Positions 1 to 7,007 of a stretch of DNA of 7,211 bases are shown here, one piece after another. Each line of letters opens with the position of its first letter. The stretch's first letter is position 1. The DNA is taken from NCBI GenBank assembly GCA_937897665.1, contig CALCPB010000357.1:1-7211 (forward strand). The letters run 5' to 3'. Position numbers and translations under genes: made by a program. Origin of the DNA: an uncultured Halomicronema sp. GTDB taxonomy: Bacteria > Cyanobacteriota > Cyanobacteriia > Phormidesmidales > Phormidesmidaceae. The notes below the pieces were generated by a model. It was not told where the DNA came from, did no database searches, and saw nothing but the letters and a program-made list of their open reading frames with translations.

Positions 1-982
1 TCGCGCCAGACGCATTCACCGTGGCGTCCAGCAGGGCCACGCGATCGCCCACCATCGTGATGTCACCGCCTGCTGTGCCCGAGACGTCTAGCGTGCCCGA
101 GGCGACTGCCGTGCCCGCTCCGTGGGGAATTTCCGTGGCGGTATTAACCAGTGCCACGGTGCCGTCGGGCTGCACGGTAAGTCCCGTGGCCAAGGCGGCA
201 TCGCCCCCCGTCAACAGCTGGGGCAGCGCCAAAGGTGTGAACGTGGTACCCGAGGTGGCCAGATCCTCGGGCAGCGTCGCCAGTTCTAGATTCAGCACCA
301 TGTCGGGATGGCTAATGCGGACGAGATTCGCTTCGGGCACCGCCGCGATCACGATGTCGCCGCCTGGTGCCGGCAGCATGCCGGTGTTGATCACCTGGCC
401 ACCGATGAGCAGAATCGCTTCGCCGGGGGAAACCGCTAAATTACCGGCATTGGCGATCGCCGCCGCTTCGTCGCCAGTAAACACGTAGCCCACCGGACTG
501 CCCGTGAGCTGAGCATAATCATTGGCCGCGATCGCGTCAAAAATACCCGTATCAAACTGCACGCCGTTGGCGGTGGTGGCGGCAAACGAGCCCGCCAAAT
601 CGAGCTGCGCATGGGGGCCAAACAAAATTCCGGCGGGATTAATCAAATAGAGATCGGCCCCGCCGCCGCTGACGCTCAGTAGCCCATTAATATAGGAGGC
701 ATCGCCGCCCACCACGCGGCCCAAAATGGACTGCAGCTCTGGCTGCGCCATAAACGTGGCGACTTGTCCGGCAGAGAGGCCCAACTGCTCAAAGGAATGA
801 AACAGCGCCTGGCCGTCACCTGAGGAGACGCCCCCCGTAATGGTGAATTCATTGCCCGTTTGCTCGACCTGCGTCTGACTACCTGCCTCGGGAATAATCG
901 GATTCGCCCAGCCGCGATCGGCGCCCAGTAGCCCGCCGCCGTAAATGCCGATCGCCGCTGCTGCCAGCCAATGGAGTTGCAT
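1..982 (-). CDS. Filamentous haemagglutinin N-terminal (TPS) domain exoprotein, 3' end outside window
   Basis: The minus strand is open from ATG at 982 to the left edge (327 codons, no stop), so the protein is partial at its C-terminus. Residues 1-26 form a signal peptide (hydrophobic AAAAIGIYGGGLLG run, likely cleavage GWA|NP), although the n-region has no Lys or Arg. The mature part shows the two-partner-secretion domain of cyanobacterial haemagglutinins: GNEFTITGG at about 43-51, LFHSFEQL at about 60-67, and the hallmark NPAGILFG at 115-122. Next come ISHPDMVLNLE near 236 and GGDITMVGDRVALLDA before the edge, which is typical of the start of the beta-helix. Family members are exported through a TpsB/Omp85 pore and act as surface adhesins or large exoproteins; that role is inferred. 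An in-frame TGA six codons upstream leaves 982 as the only start. The ribosome site is weak. It is divergent from groES, and no TpsB partner is visible. Confidence 0.92.
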   Translation of the reverse strand, partial: MQLHWLAAAAIGIYGGGLLGADRGWANPIIPEAGSQTQVEQTGNEFTITGGVSSGDGQALFHSFEQLGLSAGQVATFMAQPELQSILGRVVGGDASYINGLLSVSGGGADLYLINPAGILFGPHAQLDLAGSFAATTANGVQFDTGIFDAIAANDYAQLTGSPVGYVFTGDEAAAIANAGNLAVSPGEAILLIGGQVINTGMLPAPGGDIVIAAVPEANLVRISHPDMVLNLELATLPEDLATSGTTFTPLALPQLLTGGDAALATGLTVQPDGTVALVNTATEIPHGAGTAVASGTLDVSGTAGGDITMVGDRVALLDATVNASGA

Positions 983-1006
983 AATTCGCCCCGGTCTTCA
1001 CGCCTC

Positions 1007-1019
1007 GATACTCAGTATC
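1007..1019. promoter_or_regulatory. 6-1-6 palindrome upstream of the haemagglutinin gene
   Basis: GATACT-C-AGTATC is a perfect inverted repeat about 25 bases upstream of the haemagglutinin start codon, within the divergent control region. Its size and place fit a small operator or a 5'-leader hairpin. No protein can be assigned, and a chance palindrome is possible. Confidence 0.3.
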
Positions 1020-1038
1020 TTCAACTAGATGTCCCCAA

Positions 1039-1054
1039 GTTCGGGAAACCGCAC
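1039..1054 (+). promoter_or_regulatory. K-box of the groESL control region
   Basis: GTTCGG-GAAA-CCGCAC matches the pattern GTTCGG-NNAN-CCNNAC that I recall for the K-box described upstream of cyanobacterial groESL operons, proposed to act in light- and heat-responsive control independent of HrcA. It lies 40 bases upstream of CIRCE, the expected side. The match is direct; the consensus is from memory. Confidence 0.65.
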
Positions 1055-1065
1055 TCAATTCGCTG

Positions 1066-1095
1066 TTGTGGTTACCCCCGGCGGAGATCTAAATT
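1066..1095 (+). promoter_or_regulatory. Probable groESL promoter (-35/-10)
   Basis: TTGTGG (1066-1071) and TAAATT (1090-1095) are spaced by 18 bases, each a partial match to sigma-70 group boxes. The -10 box overlaps the first bases of CIRCE, so transcription would begin inside CIRCE near 1102 and HrcA would block the start site. This leaves a leader of roughly 100 bases before groES. The boxes are weak and the placement is an inference. Confidence 0.4.
1086..1091 (+). promoter_or_regulatory. N-box (GATCTA) next to CIRCE
   Basis: GATCTA stands three bases upstream of CIRCE, the sequence I recall as the N-box of cyanobacterial groESL promoters. A six-base match alone would be weak; its place between a K-box and CIRCE makes it credible. 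Confidence 0.5.
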
Positions 1096-1120
1096 AGCAC
1101 TCGAAGCGTGAGAGTGCTAA
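1094..1120 (+). promoter_or_regulatory. CIRCE operator, HrcA binding site
   Basis: TTAGCACTC, a nine-base spacer and GAGTGCTAA form a perfect 9-9-9 inverted repeat with no mismatch to the CIRCE consensus. HrcA binds this element and represses chaperonin operons until heat titrates GroEL away from it. It lies 83 bases upstream of groES and overlaps the probable transcription start. The hrcA gene is not in this window. Confidence 0.97.
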
Positions 1121-1185
1121 CGTCAGAAACGAGGTCAATATTGGCTTCCTTTTCTAGGCAAGCACACATTCACATTGGTGTTAGC

Positions 1186-1199
1186 AATTCTGGAGAATT
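1186..1199 (+). promoter_or_regulatory. groES ribosome binding site inside a small hairpin
   Basis: The Shine-Dalgarno GGAG (1192-1195) ends eight bases before the ATG, which supports the start at 1204. It is embedded in AATTCT-GG-AGAATT, so AATTC can pair with GAATT and place UGGA in the loop. The stem is short and AU-rich, so it would melt easily. A thermosensor role is inference. Confidence 0.55.
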
Positions 1200-1203
1200 T
1201 GTA

Positions 1204-1515
1204 ATGGCAGCTATTACTTTGAGTGCGTCCAGCGTCACCCCTTTGGGCGATCGCGTTTTGATCAAGGTCAGCGCTTCTGAAGAAACCACTGCTGGCGGCA
1301 TCCTCTTACCTGATACGGCTAAAGAAAAGCCTCAAGTCGGCGAAATCACTTCGGTCGGCCCTGGCAAGCGCAACGACGACGGTAGCCGTCAGGCCCCGGA
1401 AGTTAAGACCGGGGACAAGGTGTTGTACTCCAAGTACGCCGGTACCGACATCAAGCTCGGGGGCGACGAGTACGTCTTGCTGTCCGAAAAAGACATTTTG
1501 GCCACGTTGGGTTAA
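1204..1515 (+). CDS. groES: Co-chaperonin GroES (Cpn10)
   Basis: This 103-residue protein is the heptameric lid of the GroEL folding chamber; it binds GroEL rims in the cytoplasm and encloses unfolded substrate during the ATP cycle. The N-terminal strand carries [11 protein letters not shown] (12-22). The mobile loop [18 protein letters not shown] (26-43) includes the hydrophobic tripeptide ILL (33-35) that docks on Gro[14 protein letters not shown] leads to the roof loop, and the C-terminal half has [31 protein letters not shown]. The open frame extends upstream to GTG at 1108, but that codon lies inside CIRCE and has no ribosome site. The ATG at 1204 follows GGAG by eight bases and gives the normal family length. 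It is the first gene of the groESL operon, under CIRCE control. Confidence 0.98.
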   Translation: MAAITLSASSVTPLGDRVLIKVSASEETTAGGILLPDTAKEKPQVGEITSVGPGKRNDDGSRQAPEVKTGDKVLYSKYAGTDIKLGGDEYVLLSEKDILATLG

Positions 1516-3359
<1,844 letters not shown>

Positions 3360-3373
3360 GCCAAGACAACGAC

Positions 3374-3394
3374 TGAGTGCCCAGCGGGCACTCA
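3374..3394 (+). repeat. GC-rich stem-loop after groEL
   Basis: TGAGTGCCC and GGGCACTCA form a perfect nine-pair stem around a three-base AGC loop, 15 bases after the groEL stop. No T-tract follows, so it is unlikely to terminate alone. It may protect the mRNA 3' end or assist the next terminator. Confidence 0.6.
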
Positions 3395-3408
3395 ACAACT
3401 AATTCAAC

Positions 3409-3446
3409 AACGCTGTTTCTCTTCATCGGGGAACAGCGTTTTTTTT
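3409..3446 (+). terminator. Rho-independent terminator of groESL
   Basis: AACGCTGTT (3409-3417) pairs perfectly with AACAGCGTT (3432-3440), and the stem runs directly into eight T residues (3439-3446). It lies about 50 bases after the groEL stop and separates the operon from the membrane-protein gene. Confidence 0.9.
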
Positions 3447-3539
3447 GACTAAACCGATATATGAAACATGGCTAACCCACAGCGCCGTTACCATCCAGTG
3501 ATACATTGAAGCCGACCTTCGCACAGATCCCCGTTGGCT

Positions 3540-4574
3540 ATGAGAGTGACCTATCAAACTGATACAGAGCTAGTAATTCAAAGCTCCGTGGATAAACAAA
3601 AGTTGATTTTCCCTGGGGCGCTGTTAGGGCTGGCGGTGGTGGGCCTGGGGATTGCTGCGATCGCTGGATTCCTCAATGGTGGTGTCGTGTTCATCTGCCT
3701 GCTGGTAGGCGGCTTAGGCGGATCGATGCTCTTCGGAGCGTTGAAGTCGGAAATCCTGACGCTGGATCAGACGGCAGATCAGATACGGTGCGATCGCAAA
3801 ACTCTATTCGGTACCCAGCAATGGCAACTGCCGTTGTCAGCCCTACAAGACGTCAGTGTGGTTGACTTCAAACGGCGACATAAAAAATCTGACGGTAGCC
3901 AAGGCACGCTGTGGTTTTATAGCCTCAAATTTGTAGCCCAAGACGCTCAACCCCAAACGCTGCTGTACTACCGCGATCGCGACAGCATTCAAGCCGCGCA
4001 TCAAGCTATTCGAAAATTGTGGAGCAGGGCAGCTCAGCAGTCACCGGCCTCAGTCAATCGTCCCAGTGGTCGAGGGTTAGGGTTCGTCGTCTCCCCAGCC
4101 TACGAGCGCTGGCGCGAGACGACTTGGGCCATCCAACCGGAACAAGCGGGGGGCTCCAGTGAGGAACGAGATCGTGTCTACGGCGTACTGATGGATGTGG
4201 GCATGTTAGACACCTCGACATCAGAGCTGTGGGCGATTTCGATGAGTGCTTTCCGGTCGGGGGATGCCTCATTTTTCCCCACGCCGGGCAGTGGCGTTGT
4301 CGGTTTGGGGGGCAAGCCTGAGGTCGCAGCGGCGGCTGAAACCATTATCCAGCTAGCCCAAACCGTGTTGCCTCAGGCCTCGCCCCTCGAAGCTGATGTC
4401 TTACCCGATCAACCCGACTTGGTACAGTTTGCGCTAATGACGTCTGGTGGCATTTATATTGTGGCCGATGACCTCAAGCAGTTGTTGCAAAACCGCAATC
4501 AGCCCCTCGGCCAAATGCTGGGTCAGTTTAGCCTGATTCGTCAATTTGCCGAGCAGATTTTAGATCAACGCTAG
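3540..4574 (+). CDS. Two-helix membrane protein with PH-like segment, function unknown
   Basis: I do not recognise this 344-residue protein by name. After a short N-terminus there are two hydrophobic segments, about 23-45 (FPGALLGLAVVGLGIAAIAGF) and 49-67, which should form a membrane hairpin. Residues about 70-160 alternate strands in the manner of bacterial PH-like membrane domains (LTLDQTADQIRC, WQLPLSALQDVSV, LWFYSLKFV, LLYYRDRDS), ending in a helix (QAAHQAIRKLW). A Ser/Pro/Gly linker leads to a separate C-terminal domain from about 205, with DRVYGVLMDVGMLDTS, SAFRSGDASFFPTPGSG and GLGGKPEVAAAAETI. No catalytic motif is evident. TTG at 3534 is in frame two codons earlier, but ATG 3540 is preferred; neither has a good ribosome site. 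It follows the groESL terminator, so it is probably transcribed separately. The gene is clearly real; its function is open. Confidence 0.85.
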   Translation: MRVTYQTDTELVIQSSVDKQKLIFPGALLGLAVVGLGIAAIAGFLNGGVVFICLLVGGLGGSMLFGALKSEILTLDQTADQIRCDRKTLFGTQQWQLPLSALQDVSVVDFKRRHKKSDGSQGTLWFYSLKFVAQDAQPQTLLYYRDRDSIQAAHQAIRKLWSRAAQQSPASVNRPSGRGLGFVVSPAYERWRETTWAIQPEQAGGSSEERDRVYGVLMDVGMLDTSTSELWAISMSAFRSGDASFFPTPGSGVVGLGGKPEVAAAAETIIQLAQTVLPQASPLEADVLPDQPDLVQFALMTSGGIYIVADDLKQLLQNRNQPLGQMLGQFSLIRQFAEQILDQR

Positions 4575-4589
4575 ACCTCTCGCCACCGA

Positions 4590-4604
4590 GCCTGAGTCTC
4601 AGGC
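4590..4604 (+). terminator. Perfect 7-1-7 palindrome after the membrane-protein gene
   Basis: GCCTGAG-T-CTCAGGC begins 16 bases after the TAG stop and can form a GC-rich hairpin at the mRNA 3' end. There is no following T-tract, so it is not a canonical rho-independent terminator; an operator or mRNA-stabilising hairpin is equally possible. Confidence 0.35.
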
Positions 4605-4729
4605 CAGGACTTGCGCTGAAGCCGCTACACGAGCCAACCCATGTCTTGATGATGTCTTCTACTTAACGCGATCAACACGTTCTCTCTTGCGTGAAAAGAA
4701 CAGGTATTTTATGAAGGCTTGTCTGTGGA

Positions 4730-4744
4730 AACCAAAGTTTGGTT
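4730..4744. promoter_or_regulatory. Perfect 7-1-7 palindrome AACCAAA-G-TTTGGTT
   Basis: The arms match without mismatch over 15 bases in non-coding DNA upstream of the weak promoter candidate for the first PEP-CTERM gene. Its size suits a dimeric regulator's operator. No T-tract follows, so it is not a terminator. No regulator can be named. Confidence 0.35.
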
Positions 4745-4763
4745 AACTCACCCCAGATAACTG

Positions 4764-4785
4764 AAAGCCCAATCTGACAGGCTTT
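4764..4785 (+). repeat. Hairpin A with TGACA loop end
   Basis: AAAGCC (4764-4769) pairs with GGCTTT (4780-4785) around a ten-base loop that begins with C and ends in TGACA. The same layout recurs at 4980-5001 with different outer stem pairs. Confidence 0.4.
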
Positions 4786-4979
4786 GTAGCTCTAACTTCC
4801 GATCTTTATATGCCGTAGAGCTTGCCCTTCCCTAAGGGTCGTCTGTCATATCTGATGAACGCGCTTCACGGGAACTTTTCGGTCTCAGCAATATTCACTA
4901 CACCAGGGAATGTCTTAAGCGAGACATCCGCTCCCGCTGCCTCGCTTCAATCTTGGGTCTCTATCGCGACAGTTTCTGG

Positions 4980-5001
4980 CTTGCCCGCATTGACAGGCAA
5001 G
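4980..5001 (+). repeat. Hairpin B with TGACA loop end
   Basis: CTTGCC (4980-4985) pairs with GGCAAG (4996-5001) around a ten-base loop, again C followed by four bases and TGACA. It shares GCCC and TGACAGGC with hairpin A, but its three outer pairs differ on both arms, so pairing is kept. Confidence 0.4.
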
Positions 5002-5103
5002 TCTACCCCAGCCATCATGCCTCCCCGTCACAAGCTGGCGGTCGATTGTGCTGGGCATTATCTGTCGCTGCAATGACTACTGTAAAAAATCAACGACTAA
5101 AGA

Positions 5104-5676
5104 ATGAAACGAATGAAAAGCGTGATGACGAAAGCTGCGATCGCGGGCTCATTTGCGACCGTCGCTGTTTTCAGTGGACTTGAGTCTGCTGAAGCCGCCC
5201 GACTGTATCGTTTTGCATCGAGTACTGCTCCCGTGAGTGGTCATATCCAATTTGATGAAGATGCTGAACGCGCTGATATTGGCTTTGGTATCATCTTTGA
5301 TGCCTTTCCTGATGCCGTTGAAGTCTTCTCAATTGACCTCGGCCCGTCTTCTTTCACCTTTGAGGATTTAGAGCTAGGAATTGTCAACCGGCTCTTTTTG
5401 GGGCAAGACTTTTTCGGACTTTACGACGGCTTCAACGAGGTTGCCACGTTTACCTTTGATAGTGCTTTTCAGGTAAACGACATTTTTGATACCTATGAAG
5501 ACCTACTAGACGGGTTGGACGGTGCCACAGCGACCTTAACGTCAAGCCGAGTCTTGAGCCTCAGTACAGAAGTCACCTTTGCCGAAAAAGTTCCTGAGCC
5601 GGCTTTGATGCTGGGTCTAGGTGCTGTTGCCGCAGGCCTGTTAGCCCAGAAGCGTTCCCATAAAGAGACCGCTTAA
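5104..5676 (+). CDS. PEP-CTERM sorted secreted protein, first copy
   Basis: A 190-residue exported protein. Residues 1-31 are a signal peptide (basic MKRMKSVMTK, hydrophobic AAIAGSFATVAVFSG, likely cleavage AEA|AR). The core (32-160) is acidic and strand-rich, low in Lys/Arg, with no catalytic motif; I do not recognise it. The end is a PEP-CTERM signal: VPEP at 163-166, a hydrophobic GLGAVAAGLL helix and basic QKRSHK before ETA. Proteins of this class are thought to be cleaved by an exosortase and attached to or released from the surface; no exosortase lies here. ATG 5113, three codons in, would give MKSVMTKAAIAG, matching MKNLIAKAAIAG of the second copy exactly, so it may be the true start. 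Ribosome sites are weak for both. Transcription ends at the hairpin at 5722. Confidence 0.88.
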   Translation: MKRMKSVMTKAAIAGSFATVAVFSGLESAEAARLYRFASSTAPVSGHIQFDEDAERADIGFGIIFDAFPDAVEVFSIDLGPSSFTFEDLELGIVNRLFLGQDFFGLYDGFNEVATFTFDSAFQVNDIFDTYEDLLDGLDGATATLTSSRVLSLSTEVTFAEKVPEPALMLGLGAVAAGLLAQKRSHKETA

Positions 5677-5721
5677 GTCTCACAGTCTACTCGGCTGTTG
5701 AACAATGAATCGACTGTATTG

Positions 5722-5751
5722 AAGGAGTAGTTGCATAACTGCTCCTTTTTT
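5722..5751 (+). terminator. Rho-independent terminator of first PEP-CTERM gene
   Basis: AAGGAGTAGTT (5722-5732) pairs with AACTGCTCCTT (5737-5747), with one G-U pair and a GCAT loop. Six T residues (5746-5751) follow. It lies 45 bases after the stop and closely resembles the terminator of the second copy. Confidence 0.92.
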
Positions 5752-5859
5752 GTGTTGCCGTGATGAAAAGAGATGCCAGCAATGGCAAAAAGAGCCCAGG
5801 GACCTCGCCCAGGGTTTCTGGCACTCCTTAGCAGCATTAAACAATAAAAATTATTTATC

Positions 5860-5879
5860 CAGGCGGCATACGCCGCCTG
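5860..5879. repeat. GC-rich perfect hairpin CAGGCGGC/GCCGCCTG
   Basis: Eight perfect pairs enclose an ATAC loop within an otherwise AT-rich region. On the plus strand no T-tract follows. On the minus strand it is followed by AT-rich sequence, but no minus-strand gene ends here. It may be a bidirectional terminator remnant or a REP-like palindromic element. Confidence 0.5.
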
Positions 5880-5937
5880 AAACTCTCAGCCATTACCTCA
5901 CCGAAATCGTCTCAGCGGCAATCTAACAACGCGGAGA

Positions 5938-6015
5938 AAGGTTGCGCGATCCAGAAAAGATGTACTTTTTTATACGCATAATCCGCTTCCGTGAATTTTC
6001 GGCGATCGCAACCTT
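5938..6015 (+). repeat. Candidate structured element closed by a 9-bp stem
   Basis: AAGGTTGCG (5938-5946) is a perfect inverted match to CGCAACCTT (6007-6015), 60 bases apart. Inside, AAAAG (5955-5959) can pair with CTTTT (5965-5969). The right arm overlaps a HIP1 octamer, which may explain part of the match. It could be a folded leader element or small RNA; chance is not excluded. Confidence 0.3.
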
Positions 6016-6307
6016 GAATACTCAGCACATCGTGTGTTGTTTAGATGAACTCACAGCCTTATCCTACTGAATTGCACTAAAAACCCCTATAAATCTAGTA
6101 TCTCAGCTCAGGAGAACTTACTAGTTCTTCCGGCTAGAGGTTCAGGGATTTTGCGTGGGATATCTAGGAAATTAGTAAATATACGTACGCAATATAGACT
6201 TCGTGTTTTCTTGAAACTATCAGTCAATTTTCGTGCCCAACTGAGATCTAGATGCCCCCTGAAATCTACTTTCTTGACATATCGTTGTACTCGAACGGAA
6301 ATCAATT

Positions 6308-6937
6308 ATGAAAAATTTGATTGCAAAAGCTGCGATCGCTGGCATTGTTGCCACAACAGGTGTTACTACGGGTATTTTAGAACCAGCACAGGCCACAACC
6401 TTCGGCCTCGGCGGTAGCTTAGCCCTAGAAGAATCTTTCACTTACGAAGAAGAAGGGATTGAACTCATTGTCTCTGGCGTCAGCGAATCAGGCCCCCGCG
6501 ATGTTGTTCGTTCGGGTGTTGGCCTCGGCGTTTACGGCGGATTTGGTGACAATTTTGAAGTGGATGGTAAAGGTCCTAACGAAGGACTCAAGTTTCTGTT
6601 TGATCACACAGTGAGCTTAGTCTCTGCCACGTTTACCAAAGTCGGCTTCAATGACGATTTCACCTTGTTTGTTGATGGTAACTTTATCGGTTCAGCCGAT
6701 ATTCCAGGAGGTAACTTTTTTGATACCGACTTCGGAACCTTCAAATTTCCTGCAGCTGACTTTAACGAAGGCACTTCATTTATTTTCGCAGCCCTCGACA
6801 AAAATGATGACTTCAAACTGAAGCGTATCAAGGTTGAAAAGGTTGTCGATGTACCTGAGCCTACTGTGATGATCGGTCTAGGTGTTGTTGCTGCAGGGCT
6901 GCTGGCGCAAAAGCGATCGCGCAAAGAGACCGCTTAA
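6308..6937 (+). CDS. PEP-CTERM sorted secreted protein, second copy
   Basis: A 209-residue exported protein. The signal peptide is residues 1-29 (MKNLIAK, hydrophobic AAIAGIVATTGVTTGIL, cleavage AQA|TT) and shares KAAIAG..AT with the first copy. The acidic core has GLGVYGGFGDNFEVDG (about 70-85) and, near its middle, SATFTKVGFNDDFTLFVDG, the beta-sandwich style seen in many cyanobacterial PEP-CTERM proteins; it shows no clear likeness to the first copy's core. The tail is VPEP (182-185), GLGVVAAGLLAQKR, then SRKETA, matching the first copy in 20 of the 27 residues from the PEP motif to the end. A surface or extracellular role through exosortase sorting is inferred. ATG 6308 has only a weak GGAA upstream. 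The gene follows a terminator and 556 further bases, so it is likely an independent transcript ending at 6979-7007. Confidence 0.9.
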   Translation: MKNLIAKAAIAGIVATTGVTTGILEPAQATTFGLGGSLALEESFTYEEEGIELIVSGVSESGPRDVVRSGVGLGVYGGFGDNFEVDGKGPNEGLKFLFDHTVSLVSATFTKVGFNDDFTLFVDGNFIGSADIPGGNFFDTDFGTFKFPAADFNEGTSFIFAALDKNDDFKLKRIKVEKVVDVPEPTVMIGLGVVAAGLLAQKRSRKETA

Positions 6938-6978
6938 GTCGCTGATTCAAGCAAACAAGTGAGTGTTTAAAGAATGAC

Positions 6979-7007
6979 AGGAGCGGTTGCACAACCGCTC
7001 CTTTTTT
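6979..7007 (+). terminator. Rho-independent terminator of second PEP-CTERM gene
   Basis: AGGAGCGGTT (6979-6988) pairs perfectly with AACCGCTCCT (6993-7002) around a GCAC loop, followed by six T residues (7002-7007). It lies 41 bases past the stop. Both arms and the loop echo the terminator of the first copy (GGAG..GTTGCAYAAC..CTCC). Confidence 0.93.

Larger units (their letters stand above)
4575..5103. other. Non-coding stretch between membrane protein and first PEP-CTERM gene
   Basis: No reading frame here has a recognisable product. It holds a palindrome just after the upstream stop (4590-4604), a second palindrome (4730-4744), two look-alike hairpins (4764-4785 and 4980-5001) and a weaker inverted repeat AAGCGAG/CTCGCTT (4917-4923 and 4941-4947). 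A weak promoter pair, TTGTAG (4784-4789) and TATATG (4807-4812), is 17 bases apart. If it is used, the first PEP-CTERM mRNA has a leader of about 285 bases. Confidence 0.5.
5752..6307. other. Long non-coding stretch upstream of second PEP-CTERM gene
   Basis: This 556-base stretch is AT-rich in its right half, and no frame in it encodes a recognisable protein. It contains a direct repeat GCCCAGGG (5794-5801, 5807-5814), a strong hairpin (5860-5879), a long-range stem (5938-5946 with 6007-6015) enclosing a small hairpin, and one HIP1 site (6002-6009). An unused AGGAG stands at 6110-6114. Possible promoter boxes are TTGCAC (6072-6077) with TAGTAT (6096-6101). A perfect TTGACA at 6274-6279 has no -10 partner. 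No promoter can be fixed from sequence alone. Confidence 0.5.

Noticed and set aside
21..488. 155-codon plus-strand frame at the left edge
   Set aside because: It is the shadow of the haemagglutinin gene, whose minus-strand translation has the signal peptide and TPS motifs.
1108..1203. N-terminal extension of groES to GTG 1108
   Set aside because: The codon is inside CIRCE and at the probable transcription start, no ribosome site precedes it, and the added 32 residues are not GroES-like. ATG 1204 has GGAG and gives the family length.
3374..3394. CIRCE-like site after groEL (GAGTGC and GCACTC)
   Set aside because: The half-sites are in inverted order relative to CIRCE with a seven-base gap and lack TTA/TAA ends; it is better explained as a stem-loop.
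4822..5183. Two overlapping plus-strand frames before the first PEP-CTERM gene (4822-5076, 4953-5183)
   Set aside because: They have no ribosome site and no recognisable motifs. The second runs into the PEP-CTERM gene in the wrong frame. A decayed gene is possible but not supportable.
5791..5814. Repeated GCCCAGGG as the start of a tandem repeat or CRISPR array
   Set aside because: There are only two eight-base copies five bases apart, with no further units or spacers.
6274..6302. Perfect TTGACA as a -35 box for the second PEP-CTERM gene
   Set aside because: Nothing like TATAAT occurs 16-18 bases downstream, and a start there would fall at or after the start codon.
6108..6441. Small frames around the start of the second PEP-CTERM gene (6108-6305 minus, 6151-6417 plus, 6220-6441 minus)
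   Set aside because: They overlap the signal-peptide coding region or its leader in other frames, lack ribosome sites and have no recognisable sequence.
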